A DNA stretch of 64,000 bases. It comes from Methylonatrum sp040877625 (GTDB lineage Bacteria; Pseudomonadota; Gammaproteobacteria; Nitrococcales; Aquisalimonadaceae). The first letter of the stretch is position 1. Each line of letters begins with the position of its first letter. Shown in pieces: positions 1 through 7,224 of the stretch. Both the position numbers and the translations under genes were made by a program. The stretch covers positions 62,001-126,000 of the forward strand of contig JBBDNK010000002.1 of the NCBI GenBank assembly GCA_040877625.1, given 5' to 3'. The notes under the pieces are model-generated. The model did no database searches, was not told where the DNA came from, and worked only from the letters and a program-made list of their open reading frames with translations.

Positions 1-860
1 CCCGGCACCAGTTGCTGGTTCGGGTTGGGGAACACCGCACGCGCCCGAACCGTTCCGGTGGCAGAGTCCACCGCGCTCTCGGTGAAATCCAGTTCCCCCG
101 CCTCACTGTACCGGTCACCGTTCGGTAGTGTGAGGGACAGCTGGATGTTGGTTCGGCCCCGAATCTGCGGCCCGAATGTATTTACATGGGCTTCGGGAAT
201 GGAAAAACGTACCTGAATGGGGTCGAGCTGGGTCACGGTCGTGAGCAGGGCGCCCGGGTCCACCAGGCTGCCCTCCGGGTGTTCTTCCAGTCCGGCGATG
301 CCGCTGACGGAGGCTTCCACCGCGGTGTAATCGAGATCGATACGTGCTTCGGCAACGTCGGCTTCCGCCAGCGCCAGGCCGGCCCGGGCAAGCTCCAGCA
401 TGGAACGGACCTCGTCCCGCTCCCGCTCGCTGATGGCGTCATCTTCAAACAGCTCGGATACCCTGTTCCATTCCCGCTCCGCCTGGCGCTCCTCGGCCTC
501 GGCCCGGGCCAGTTCCGCTTCAGCGCGCTGAACCTGCACTTCGTATCGTCGCGGGTCAATCCGGAACAGCACGTCCCCGGTCTCGACGAAGTCGCCCTCC
601 TTATAGGCGCGGCTTTCAACGATGCCCCCCACCCGGGCGCGAATGTCCACTTTCCTGGCACCGGAGGTTCTGCCCGCATAGGTGCGTGCCACCGTGGTGA
701 CATCTGTCTGCACCGTGCGAACCGGGGCCTCCACAGGACTGGAGGCCTCTGCTGATTTCGATTCCTGCGACTCCGCGGTAAATGCGAGAAGCAGCACCGC
801 GGCCGCAATAGCCAGGCAGATACGCAGGACTGGCTGGCTCACCGGGTTGCTTCGCCGCAT
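1..860 (-). CDS. RND efflux periplasmic adaptor (HlyD/MexA family), 3' end cut by window
   Basis: This is the N-terminal 286 residues of a membrane fusion protein that would link an inner-membrane RND pump to an outer-membrane channel. The minus-strand reading from ATG 860 opens with MRRSNPVSQPV and a hydrophobic signal segment (about residues 11-26). It continues through a lipoyl-like half motif (VGGIVESRAYKEGDFVETGD), a long Glu/Arg/Ala-rich coiled-coil hairpin (about residues 95-175), the second lipoyl half (SGIAGLEEHPEGSLVDPGAL) and the start of the beta-barrel domain. The family is usually 370-420 residues, so about 100 are missing. The pump gene should lie beyond the left edge. It is divergent from a TetR gene, the usual arrangement for drug or solvent efflux operons. 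The adaptor identity is firm; the substrate is unknown. Confidence 0.9.
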   Translation of the reverse strand, partial: MRRSNPVSQPVLRICLAIAAAVLLLAFTAESQESKSAEASSPVEAPVRTVQTDVTTVARTYAGRTSGARKVDIRARVGGIVESRAYKEGDFVETGDVLFRIDPRRYEVQVQRAEAELARAEAEERQAEREWNRVSELFEDDAISERERDEVRSMLELARAGLALAEADVAEARIDLDYTAVEASVSGIAGLEEHPEGSLVDPGALLTTVTQLDPIQVRFSIPEAHVNTFGPQIRGRTNIQLSLTLPNGDRYSEAGELDFTESAVDSATGTVRARAVFPNPNQQLVP

Positions 861-919
861 GTGATTACCTCGTTAGATCGCGGGATACCGGCATTTGACC
901 GGCAAACTCATGCAGAGAT

Positions 920-943
920 TACATTCATTCACGTGTGTATGTA
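920..943. promoter_or_regulatory. TetR-type operator between the efflux adaptor and its regulator
   Basis: A 24-bp imperfect palindrome whose outer arms are TACAT and ATGTA; 8 of 12 position pairs are complementary. Length and arms match the AcrR/TtgR class of operators, which have TACATACATT-type arms. It sits midway between the divergent starts at 860 and 987, where one repressor could control both promoters. Binding by the adjacent TetR protein is inferred. Confidence 0.6.
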
Positions 944-986
944 TACGTGAGAGGACTATAATTCCGTGAACTCATGGAGGGATGTG

Positions 987-1613
987 ATGGTACGAAGAAC
1001 CAAGGCCGAGGCCGCGGCCACGCGGGATGCAATACTGGACGGCGCGGAGGCCGTGTTCTTCGAACGGGGCGTCGCTCACACGTCCCTTGAAGAGATCGCT
1101 CGCCGGGCAGGGGTCACGCGCGGCGCCGTCTACTGGCATTTCCGGAACAAGAACGCTGTGTTCGACGCCATGCTCGAGCGCGTGCAGTTGCCGCTGGATG
1201 AATTGATCATCGAGATCGAGCGCCAATCCGGCGCCGACCCCATGGCCGTGATTCGTGAAATCGCGTTTCTGGGGTTGCGCAAGCTTGCCGAGAACGAACG
1301 CTATCGACGGGTCTACACCATCGTTTTTCATCGCTGCGAGTTTGTTGCCGCCATCGGGGCTGTCGTACAACGCCGTAACGCGCGCAGCCGTCAAGTGCGC
1401 GCCATGCTTGAGGCGCACTTTGCCAGGGCGCAACGCCTGGGTCAGCTTCGTACCGGCCTGACGCCGGCGCAGGCGGCCAGCGCCTTTCGCGCGTTCATGG
1501 TGGGCATTCATGACGACTGGCTGCGGGATCCGGAGCAGTTTGACCTGTCGGCGGAGGGGCCGGCCATCGTGGACGTGATGCTGGCCGGCCTGAGCGATCA
1601 GCATTGCACGTAG
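987..1613 (+). CDS. TetR/AcrR-family transcriptional repressor
   Basis: A 209-residue regulator, probably the repressor of the divergent RND efflux operon. The N-terminal helix-turn-helix is clear (residues about 10-57: TRDAILDGAEAVFFERG, then LEEIARRAGVTRGAVYWHF). The remainder is a helical ligand-binding domain ending LSDQHCT, with the TtgR/MexR-like length and a tail pattern in which an FMVGIHDDWL segment precedes the last helix. ATG 987 is chosen because GGAGG lies six bases upstream; an in-frame GTG at 966 has no comparable ribosome site. It probably also represses itself through the palindrome at 920-943. The inducing ligand cannot be read from sequence. Confidence 0.9.
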   Translation: MVRRTKAEAAATRDAILDGAEAVFFERGVAHTSLEEIARRAGVTRGAVYWHFRNKNAVFDAMLERVQLPLDELIIEIERQSGADPMAVIREIAFLGLRKLAENERYRRVYTIVFHRCEFVAAIGAVVQRRNARSRQVRAMLEAHFARAQRLGQLRTGLTPAQAASAFRAFMVGIHDDWLRDPEQFDLSAEGPAIVDVMLAGLSDQHCT

Positions 1614-1635
1614 ACGGTATGAATCAACCCCATGG

Positions 1636-1655
1636 CTGTTGCTCTGGTGCAACAG
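1636..1655 (+). terminator. Small hairpin after the TetR gene, weak terminator candidate
   Basis: A perfect 7-bp stem (CTGTTGC/GCAACAG) with a 6-base loop starts 23 bases after the TetR stop. No T-tract follows, so intrinsic termination is doubtful. The rest of 1614-1765 shows nothing else I recognise. Confidence 0.25.
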
Positions 1656-1765
1656 GTGCTGATGCGAGGGACGGGGTCAGCTAGCGGAAAAAGCCGCCTT
1701 CAGGGGCGCGATGTTGTTTGCAGTGCAGCATTTGCGCGCTGAAGTGCAAAAACACAACAAGTTAC

Positions 1766-1794
1766 TTGACCTTTATTGCTGTCAGGGCTATACC
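1766..1794 (+). promoter_or_regulatory. Sigma-70 promoter for the cytochrome/HiPIP cassette
   Basis: TTGACC (1766-1771) and TATACC (1789-1794) are separated by an ideal 17 bases. The box lies about 77 bases upstream of the cytochrome c start, in an AT-richer stretch than its surroundings. No clear operator overlaps it, so the cassette may be constitutive or controlled from upstream sites not recognised here. Confidence 0.6.
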
Positions 1795-1870
1795 AGAACA
1801 TGACAGGGAGCAGTAACGGAGATCTAAGGATAAGAAAAAACAGGCTGGTAAGAGGGGGAGGTCAGCTTCG

Positions 1871-2248
1871 ATGTCAACTTCAATAATGTCAAAACCACGG
1901 ACGTCACGTCTGAGGAACCTGGTGGCATGTATTGCACTCGGGGGTCTTGGGGCAGTGGTGATGCCCGCATCAGCTCAGGATTTCGATGGCGAATGGCGGT
2001 ACCGCACGTCCTGTGCGGGTTGCCATGGCGCGGACGGTGAAGGCAATTACGGCTTTGGGCCCGCGCTCAAGGGCAATGCGTTTGTTCAGAACGTCCCTGC
2101 CGGCAACATCGTTGGAGTCATTCAGAACGGCAGGCTTTACGATGATAGAAATTTCCCTGCTTATCCCGGCATGCCGGCATTCGACTACATACGCGCAGGC
2201 GAAGCCGACGCATTGGTGACTTACCTTAAGGGCGGTCTGCAAAACTGA
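1871..2248 (+). CDS. Periplasmic class I monoheme cytochrome c
   Basis: A 125-residue exported electron carrier. A signal peptide (about residues 1-35, ending PASAQ) precedes the single haem site CAGCH (Cys48, Cys51, His52). The likely axial Met is Met101 in PGMPAF, as in small class I cytochromes. A ribosome site (GGGGGAGG) lies nine bases before ATG 1871; a second in-frame ATG five codons later is possible. The stop is 74 bases ahead of the cytochrome-porin gene and the HiPIP follows, suggesting one transcript in which this protein would shuttle electrons in the periplasm. Its haem would be attached by the Ccm system encoded just downstream. The fold assignment is firm; the donor and acceptor are inferred. 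Confidence 0.9.
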   Translation: MSTSIMSKPRTSRLRNLVACIALGGLGAVVMPASAQDFDGEWRYRTSCAGCHGADGEGNYGFGPALKGNAFVQNVPAGNIVGVIQNGRLYDDRNFPAYPGMPAFDYIRAGEADALVTYLKGGLQN

Positions 2249-2322
2249 TTCCGGTGTCGCCGCGGCCTATGCCTTCACGGGCTGGTCGCTGTGTGCCAAG
2301 GAGATTGGGGGAGATTTCCGAA

Positions 2323-3774
2323 ATGAAACGCATAATGAGAATACTTGTAGGTACAGCGGGTGTGTGGTTCCTATTGGCATTGTTTGCATCATCCGAGGTG
2401 TTTGCCGTTGCGGGTTATGCACGTCAGACAGGGATGAGCTGCAACCAGTGTCATACCGCCCATGGCGGTGCAACACCCAACTTCACGTTCACTGGCAAAA
2501 AGTTCAATGCAATGGGATACCGGCTACAGGGAAGCCCTCACACGACTCAAACTGTCCAGGAGCAGGGCGAGGTCGGGGATCGCGGGGAGTACATGAACAT
2601 GTTGCCCCTCACGTTCAGCGGCCGCTTCCAGCATCAGTGGCTTGCCAACACCAAGCCGCCTGGCGGGCCGAATGAAGGCGAGTGGGGTGATCCGCTTACC
2701 AACCCCACGTCCCGTTTGGCGTTCTTCCCGTTTATCGGGCCCATCGGCAATAATTTTGGCGTATGGACGGAGTTCTACATTGTCCCTCTGCATAGTGCTG
2801 AATGGGGTGCGGCGGATGCGTCGTTCGAGGAGATGGATTTCCGGTATATCCTGAATCCCGACTCCAAGCGGAACATCTACGGTTTCGCATTGACCAACCA
2901 GGGAATCGGCGACATCTTCGGCTTTGGTCCGTGGCCCGCAGTGGGGCTGGCAAGCAGCGTCGGAGGAAGGGCCGGTATCGGCGGCTACAGCCATCCGAAT
3001 TTTGCCACTGTGGCCATGTACGGGTGGATGAACGACCGCTGGGCCTGGGCGCTTGGTGCCAACACCGGGGATACCAATTATTATTGGGATAACGCCAATG
3101 CCACCGGTTTTCTTGGCTACGCACTGGCCAATGGCAACGATCGGGAAATATGGATAAACGCCTACGCCCGTACCGGTAATGACGGGTTGCCTCTGGTTAC
3201 GTCACCGGGTATCGATGACAACGAATACGTATACTCGGATGGCGTTCCTGGCGTGAGCGGGACGCGTACGTCCGCGTGCCCGACACCGGAGCGGGAGATG
3301 CGCGCTGACCCTGCGAACTGTACATATCTCGCCGAAGAAATGGACAGCCACCTGACAGCGGACCTGGAGTTCCGTTGGAGCGGTCAAAGTGTGGCCCAGA
3401 TGTTCACCAGTAACCCGCAGGTCGGAAACTGGAGCTACGAGGTGGTGGCACGGCTCGGATACAACACGGAAGAGTACAAGGACGGTGCTGAAACCGAGCT
3501 GACGACCTGGGGTGTAGCTACCCAGTTCGGCTGGAAGCACACGTACTACATCAAGCCGTATGTCAACGGTAATATGACGTACGAGTTCACCGATGAAAAT
3601 GGAAACTCGTACGATATCGATACGGTGCCAAGCTACGGGATATGGCTGTCTTACAAGCCGGTTGAGAATTTCCTCATCCACTTCGAGTACCATAACCTGC
3701 AGAGCAACAGCCTCAATAACGACGCAGGTGACGACGGCGCTCGTTACGCGATCAGCACGGACGTTTCGTTCTAA
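2323..3774 (+). CDS. Cyc2-like outer-membrane cytochrome-porin fusion
   Basis: A 483-residue protein with a signal peptide (cleavage expected after VFA, residue 28). One N-terminal haem motif CNQCH (Cys40, Cys43, His44) sits in the context ARQTGMSCNQCH, followed by F-x3-G-x2-F-x3-GY. About 390 residues of alternating aromatic and polar segments ending in TDVSF follow. A terminal Phe with dense Trp/Tyr/Asn/Gly is the mark of outer-membrane beta barrels, and a monohaem head on a barrel is the Cyc2 architecture known from iron oxidisers. No second CXXCH is present. ATG 2323 follows GGGGGAG; the upstream in-frame GTG at 2254 would add an unlikely arginine-rich leader. The neighbours (cytochrome c and HiPIP) fit an electron path across the envelope. 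Fe(II) as donor is only a hypothesis; another barrel-type cytochrome is possible. Confidence 0.7.
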   Translation: MKRIMRILVGTAGVWFLLALFASSEVFAVAGYARQTGMSCNQCHTAHGGATPNFTFTGKKFNAMGYRLQGSPHTTQTVQEQGEVGDRGEYMNMLPLTFSGRFQHQWLANTKPPGGPNEGEWGDPLTNPTSRLAFFPFIGPIGNNFGVWTEFYIVPLHSAEWGAADASFEEMDFRYILNPDSKRNIYGFALTNQGIGDIFGFGPWPAVGLASSVGGRAGIGGYSHPNFATVAMYGWMNDRWAWALGANTGDTNYYWDNANATGFLGYALANGNDREIWINAYARTGNDGLPLVTSPGIDDNEYVYSDGVPGVSGTRTSACPTPEREMRADPANCTYLAEEMDSHLTADLEFRWSGQSVAQMFTSNPQVGNWSYEVVARLGYNTEEYKDGAETELTTWGVATQFGWKHTYYIKPYVNGNMTYEFTDENGNSYDIDTVPSYGIWLSYKPVENFLIHFEYHNLQSNSLNNDAGDDGARYAISTDVSF

Positions 3775-3824
3775 AACGCAAGGTTTTTGCTGAAAGGGAT
3801 TTCTCGCATACGCCCGGAGTTCGA

Positions 3825-3839
3825 CCCGACAGGGTCGGG
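3825..3839 (+). other. Stem-loop between cytochrome-porin and HiPIP genes
   Basis: CCCGAC and GTCGGG pair perfectly around a 3-base loop in the 97-base spacer. There is no T-run. It may stabilise mRNA or set unequal expression of the HiPIP relative to the porin, which is inference only. Confidence 0.35.
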
Positions 3840-3871
3840 CTTCGGGCGATCTCGGATCTCGGAGGTAGCGC

Positions 3872-4198
3872 ATGAAGAACGATTTCTCGAAATCCAGGCG
3901 CAACATGCTTCGTACGTCGGCCATGGGGCTTGGTGCCGCGGCCGTGGCTGGTCTGGTGCCCTGGGCATCGGTTCAGGCCAGTGATCTGCCTCGGGTGTCG
4001 GAGGATGACAGCACGGCCAAGAACCTCAAGTACGTGCACGATGCGGCGTCGTCGGACGCGCGCAAGAACAGCAACGAATTCTGCCACAACTGCCGCTATT
4101 TCAAAGGCACCCAGAGCACCGAATGGGAGCGCTGTGACATCTTCCCCGGCAAGGCTGTTGCGGCCGAGGGCTGGTGCAACGTCTGGGTGGCGAAGTAA
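3872..4198 (+). CDS. High-potential iron-sulfur protein (HiPIP), Tat-exported
   Basis: A 108-residue precursor with a twin-arginine signal (SRRNML near residue 9, then a hydrophobic stretch ending VQAS) and a mature domain of about 70 residues. The four cluster ligands are Cys71, Cys74, Cys88 and Cys102, spaced C-x2-C-x13-C-x13-C, close to classical HiPIPs (C-x2-C-x14-C-x13-C). The C-terminal AAEGWCNVWVAK matches the family's usual ending. GGAGG stands eight bases before ATG 3872. HiPIPs are periplasmic one-electron carriers to photosynthetic reaction centres or terminal oxidases and, in some acidophilic iron oxidisers, part of the Fe(II) chain. Placement after a cytochrome-porin makes an envelope electron relay plausible. 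Confidence 0.93.
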   Translation: MKNDFSKSRRNMLRTSAMGLGAAAVAGLVPWASVQASDLPRVSEDDSTAKNLKYVHDAASSDARKNSNEFCHNCRYFKGTQSTEWERCDIFPGKAVAAEGWCNVWVAK

Positions 4199-4422
4199 CA
4201 CCGGCCACGGTCTGCCGCATCCAGTCACGCAGGATCGACGTCGCATTTCTCTCTCCTTGCCGCAATCAGGGGCGGGGGGGAGGGATGCTGCGTGCTCGCG
4301 GCTGACGTTTTACGGTGCTGTGGCGCAGTGTCCGGCCGTGGTAAAGTCTGGCCCGGAGAGCGTATGACAACACCAGTTGATCGAGGGTTAGCGTTATCAA
4401 TACGACGGTAGCCGAGGCCGGC

Positions 4423-5070
4423 ATGCAGGCCGTCGAGGCGGTGAACGCACCGCTGCTTGAGGTTTGCGATCTGGCTTGCGAGCGTGGCGATCGGCTGTTG
4501 TTCGAGGGCGTAAGCTTTGCGCTGGCGGCCGGCGCCTTGTTGCAGATCGAGGGTCCGAACGGCAGTGGCAAGACCAGCCTGCTGCGCGTCCTGGCGGGGC
4601 TGTCGCCGAGTGATGCCGGCGAGGTACGGTGGCGGGGGCTGGCAATTGGCCGCCATCGGCCGGAGTTCGCTGCCGAGCTGCTCTATCTTGGACACCTTCC
4701 CGGTGTTCACCCGAACCTGACACCGCTGGAACATCTGCGCATGGCCACGCGGCTTGGCGGGTGGAAGCCATCGGATGATGCATTACGGTGGGCGCTCGGA
4801 GAATTCGGTCTGAGCGAGTATACGCTGACGCCCTCGCGTGCCCTGTCCGAAGGGCAGCGGCGCCGTGCCGGGCTGGCCCGGTTGCTGGTGAGCAATGCGG
4901 CGCTCTGGGTACTGGATGAACCCTTGAGTGCGCTGGACGTGCCTGGCCGGGCCTGCGTTGAGAGCGCACTGGCGCAACACTGCCGGCGCGGCGGCGTTGC
5001 AATACTGAGCACCCATCAGGCGGTAGATCTGGATAACATCGATGACGTCACGCACCTCCGATTTGAGTGA
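4423..5070 (+). CDS. ccmA: Cytochrome c biogenesis ABC ATPase CcmA
   Basis: The 215-residue ATPase of the CcmABCD complex, which uses ATP hydrolysis to release holo-CcmE from CcmC/D at the inner membrane. Visible motifs are Walker A GPNGSGKTS (about residues 44-52), the ABC signature LSEGQRRR, Walker B WVLDEPLSALD and the switch His in STHQAV. Length is normal. It is the first gene of a nine-gene ccm operon and overlaps ccmB by 29 bases. The 224-base leader (4199-4422) after the HiPIP shows no convincing promoter or terminator, so read-through from the redox cassette is possible. Confidence 0.95.
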   Translation: MQAVEAVNAPLLEVCDLACERGDRLLFEGVSFALAAGALLQIEGPNGSGKTSLLRVLAGLSPSDAGEVRWRGLAIGRHRPEFAAELLYLGHLPGVHPNLTPLEHLRMATRLGGWKPSDDALRWALGEFGLSEYTLTPSRALSEGQRRRAGLARLLVSNAALWVLDEPLSALDVPGRACVESALAQHCRRGGVAILSTHQAVDLDNIDDVTHLRFE

Positions 5071-5755
5071 AGCCGCGCCGCTGACGGTGCTGGACGTTTT
5101 TGTCGCGGTGCTGCGGCGGGATGTGCTGATCGCTTGCCGGCGCAGCAGTGAATTCGTCAACCCGCTGATGTTCTTCGTCATCATCGTCGTGCTGTTTCCG
5201 CTTGCACTCGGGTCCGATCCGGTGCAGCTGCGGGCGGTGGCCCCCGGTGTGATCTGGGTGGCGGCGCTGCTGGCGGTGGTGCTTTCGCTTGAGACCATCT
5301 TCCGCGGTGATTTCGAGGATGGCAGCCTTGAGCAGCTTTTGCTCAGCCCGTTCCCGACCTCCGTGCTGGTACTGGCGAAAATCGCCGCGCACTGGCTGGT
5401 CAGCGGCCTGCCGCTGCTGATCATTTCGCCGCTGTTGGGGATACTGCTTAATCTGCCGGCCCATGTGCTGCCGGTGCTGATGTTCAGCCTGTTATTGGGC
5501 ACACCGGTGCTCAGCCTGTTGGGCGCCATCGGCGTGGCGCTGACGGTGGGGCTGCGGCGGGGCGGGGTTTTGATGCCGCTGCTGCTGCTGCCCTTGTACG
5601 TGCCCGTGCTGATTTTTGGCACGGGCGTGCTTCACTCGGCGGTGAGCGGCATGCCGGTGGCCGCGCATTTCTATGCAATGGCGGCGCTGCTGTCGCTCGC
5701 CATCGGCCTCGCGCCGCTGGCGAGCGCGGCGGCGTTACGTGTCAGCCTGGGGTAG
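5042..5755 (+). CDS. ccmB: Haem exporter-type permease CcmB
   Basis: A 237-residue membrane protein with six predicted helices, membrane partner of CcmA. Family hallmarks include the N-terminal RRDVLIACRRSSEFVNPLMF segment and FRGDFEDGSLEQLLLSP. The start at 5042 overlaps ccmA by 29 bases; a large overlap at this junction is common and implies translational coupling. ccmC follows after five bases. Its precise role in the holo-CcmE release step is known only at family level. Confidence 0.95.
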   Translation: MTSRTSDLSEAAPLTVLDVFVAVLRRDVLIACRRSSEFVNPLMFFVIIVVLFPLALGSDPVQLRAVAPGVIWVAALLAVVLSLETIFRGDFEDGSLEQLLLSPFPTSVLVLAKIAAHWLVSGLPLLIISPLLGILLNLPAHVLPVLMFSLLLGTPVLSLLGAIGVALTVGLRRGGVLMPLLLLPLYVPVLIFGTGVLHSAVSGMPVAAHFYAMAALLSLAIGLAPLASAAALRVSLG

Positions 5756-5760
5756 ACGAT

Positions 5761-6504
5761 ATGCATCGAATCTTCAGTCAATGGGCCTCTCCCGTGCACT
5801 TTTACCGCCTGACCGGGCGGATGATACCCTGGCTCTGGGCGGCAACCCTGCTGTTGCTGGCGGTCGGTCTGTTTGGCGGCCTGGTGCTGGCGCCGCCGGA
5901 TTATCAGCAGGGTGAGGCATACCGGATCATCTTCGTCCATGTCCCCAGCGCCTGGATGGCGATGTTCGTGTACATGTCCATGGCCGTCAGCGCCGCGATT
6001 TCCCTGATCTGGCGTATCAAGCTTGCCGATATCTGGGCAAAGGTCAGTGCGCCGCTGGGCGCGTCGTTTACCGCGCTGGCACTGCTGACCGGTTCGCTCT
6101 GGGGCAAGCCCATGTGGGGCACCTGGTGGGTGTGGGATGCGCGGATTACCTCGGTGGTGATCCTGCTGTTTCTGTACATCGGCTATATGGCCCTGCGCGC
6201 GGCCATCGAGGACCGCCGCACGGCGTCCCGGGCGAGCGCCATCCTGATCCTGGTGGGGGTGGTCAACGTGCCGATCATTCATTACTCGGTGATCTGGTGG
6301 AACACGCTGCACCAGGGACCCACGATCACCCGGCTGGACGCGCCGGCAATCCACGTGAGCATGCTGATCCCGCTGCTGGTCATGGCATTGGCCTTCATGC
6401 TTTACTATTTGACGGTGGGTTTGATGCGGGCGCGTTCCGAGGTTCTTGACCAGGAGCGCAATAGCCGCTGGGTGACCGAACTGGTCCGGGAGGAGGCGCG
6501 ATGA
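5761..6504 (+). CDS. ccmC: Haem handling protein CcmC
   Basis: A 247-residue integral membrane protein of the haem handling family, which loads haem onto CcmE. Six hydrophobic helices are evident. The periplasmic tryptophan-rich WWD segment (GTWWVWDARITS, about residues 120-131) and two flanking histidines (HVPSAWM near residue 60 and IHVSM near residue 199) are the expected haem ligands. Length is typical. It overlaps ccmD by the ATGA arrangement at 6501-6504. Confidence 0.96.
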   Translation: MHRIFSQWASPVHFYRLTGRMIPWLWAATLLLLAVGLFGGLVLAPPDYQQGEAYRIIFVHVPSAWMAMFVYMSMAVSAAISLIWRIKLADIWAKVSAPLGASFTALALLTGSLWGKPMWGTWWVWDARITSVVILLFLYIGYMALRAAIEDRRTASRASAILILVGVVNVPIIHYSVIWWNTLHQGPTITRLDAPAIHVSMLIPLLVMALAFMLYYLTVGLMRARSEVLDQERNSRWVTELVREEAR

Positions 6505-6707
6505 GTGAATTCCTGGCCATGGGGGGCTACGCCTTCTATGTGTGGACCTCGTTCGGCGCAGTGCTGCTGGTCATGCTGGTTAATGCGCTGGAGGCGGCGC
6601 GTCATCACCGTCAACTGCGGCGCCGGCTGGAACGATCGCAGCGGCGCGACTCGGAGCAATCTGCCCGGCAAGCTGTACACCAGACCACTCTCCAGCGGAG
6701 AGGATAG
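6501..6707 (+). CDS. ccmD: Haem exporter protein CcmD
   Basis: A 68-residue single-span protein. A short periplasmic N-terminus (MSEFLAMGGYAFYVWTSFG) leads into one transmembrane helix and an Arg/Gln-rich cytoplasmic tail, the standard CcmD layout. CcmD is required for release of haem-loaded CcmE from CcmC. The start shares four bases with the end of ccmC. The tail is slightly shorter than in some homologues, with no sign of damage. Confidence 0.92.
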   Translation: MSEFLAMGGYAFYVWTSFGAVLLVMLVNALEAARHHRQLRRRLERSQRRDSEQSARQAVHQTTLQRRG

Positions 6708-6742
6708 CAACCGCGGACCATTCCGCATTCTGGAATCCAAGC

Positions 6743-7177
6743 ATGGCGCTTTTTAATGCACATCGAAAACGGCGGTTGATCGGCGTATTGACCATCGTGC
6801 TCAGCGCCGGTGTTGCCGTCTGGTTCGGCATCACCGCGTTTCAGGAGAATATTGCGTTCTTTTTCAGCCCGACCGAGGTCGCCGAGGGCAGCGCGCCCAC
6901 CAACCATCCGTTCCGTATGGGTGGGCTGGTTGTCCCGGGTAGCGTTGAACGGGAGGAGGACGGCGTTACCGTGCGGTTCGAGCTTTCTGATCTGGTGAAC
7001 AGTGTTGCGGTGCGTTATCAGGGCATTCTGCCGGACCTGTTCCGCGAGGAGCAGGGTATCGTTGTTCAGGGATCCCTCGATGAAGACGGCACTTTCCGGG
7101 CTCGGGAGGTGCTGGCCAAACACGATGAGAACTACATGCCTCCCGAAATCTCCGAGATGCTCGAACGAAACCGGTGA
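6743..7177 (+). CDS. ccmE: Periplasmic haem chaperone CcmE
   Basis: A 144-residue membrane-anchored OB-fold protein that binds haem covalently and delivers it to CcmF. One N-terminal helix (residues about 11-31) is followed by the beta domain. The haem-binding His127 lies in LAKHDENYMPPE, with the conserved Tyr131 alongside. It sits 35 bases after ccmD. It is the histidine-type (not cysteine-type) CcmE of most proteobacteria. Confidence 0.96.
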   Translation: MALFNAHRKRRLIGVLTIVLSAGVAVWFGITAFQENIAFFFSPTEVAEGSAPTNHPFRMGGLVVPGSVEREEDGVTVRFELSDLVNSVAVRYQGILPDLFREEQGIVVQGSLDEDGTFRAREVLAKHDENYMPPEISEMLERNR

Positions 7178-7224
7178 GTCCGCGCCTCGGGCGCAGGACG
7201 CATGCTTGAGGAGGGCATACCGAC

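Noticed and set aside
233..808. A 191-codon minus-strand frame within the efflux adaptor region
   Set aside because: It is a different frame from the adaptor, which reads cleanly through lipoyl and coiled-coil motifs from 860; the alternative is Arg/Pro/Ser-rich noise.
972..1652. A 226-codon minus-strand frame opposite the TetR gene
   Set aside because: The plus-strand helix-turn-helix protein explains the sequence; the antisense product has no similarity.
2254..2322. Upstream GTG start of the cytochrome-porin gene
   Set aside because: It would put 23 arginine-rich residues before a normal signal peptide; ATG 2323 has a better ribosome site.
4199..4422. A promoter or terminator between HiPIP and ccmA
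   Set aside because: Neither a convincing -35/-10 pair nor a hairpin with T-tract was found, so none is listed.
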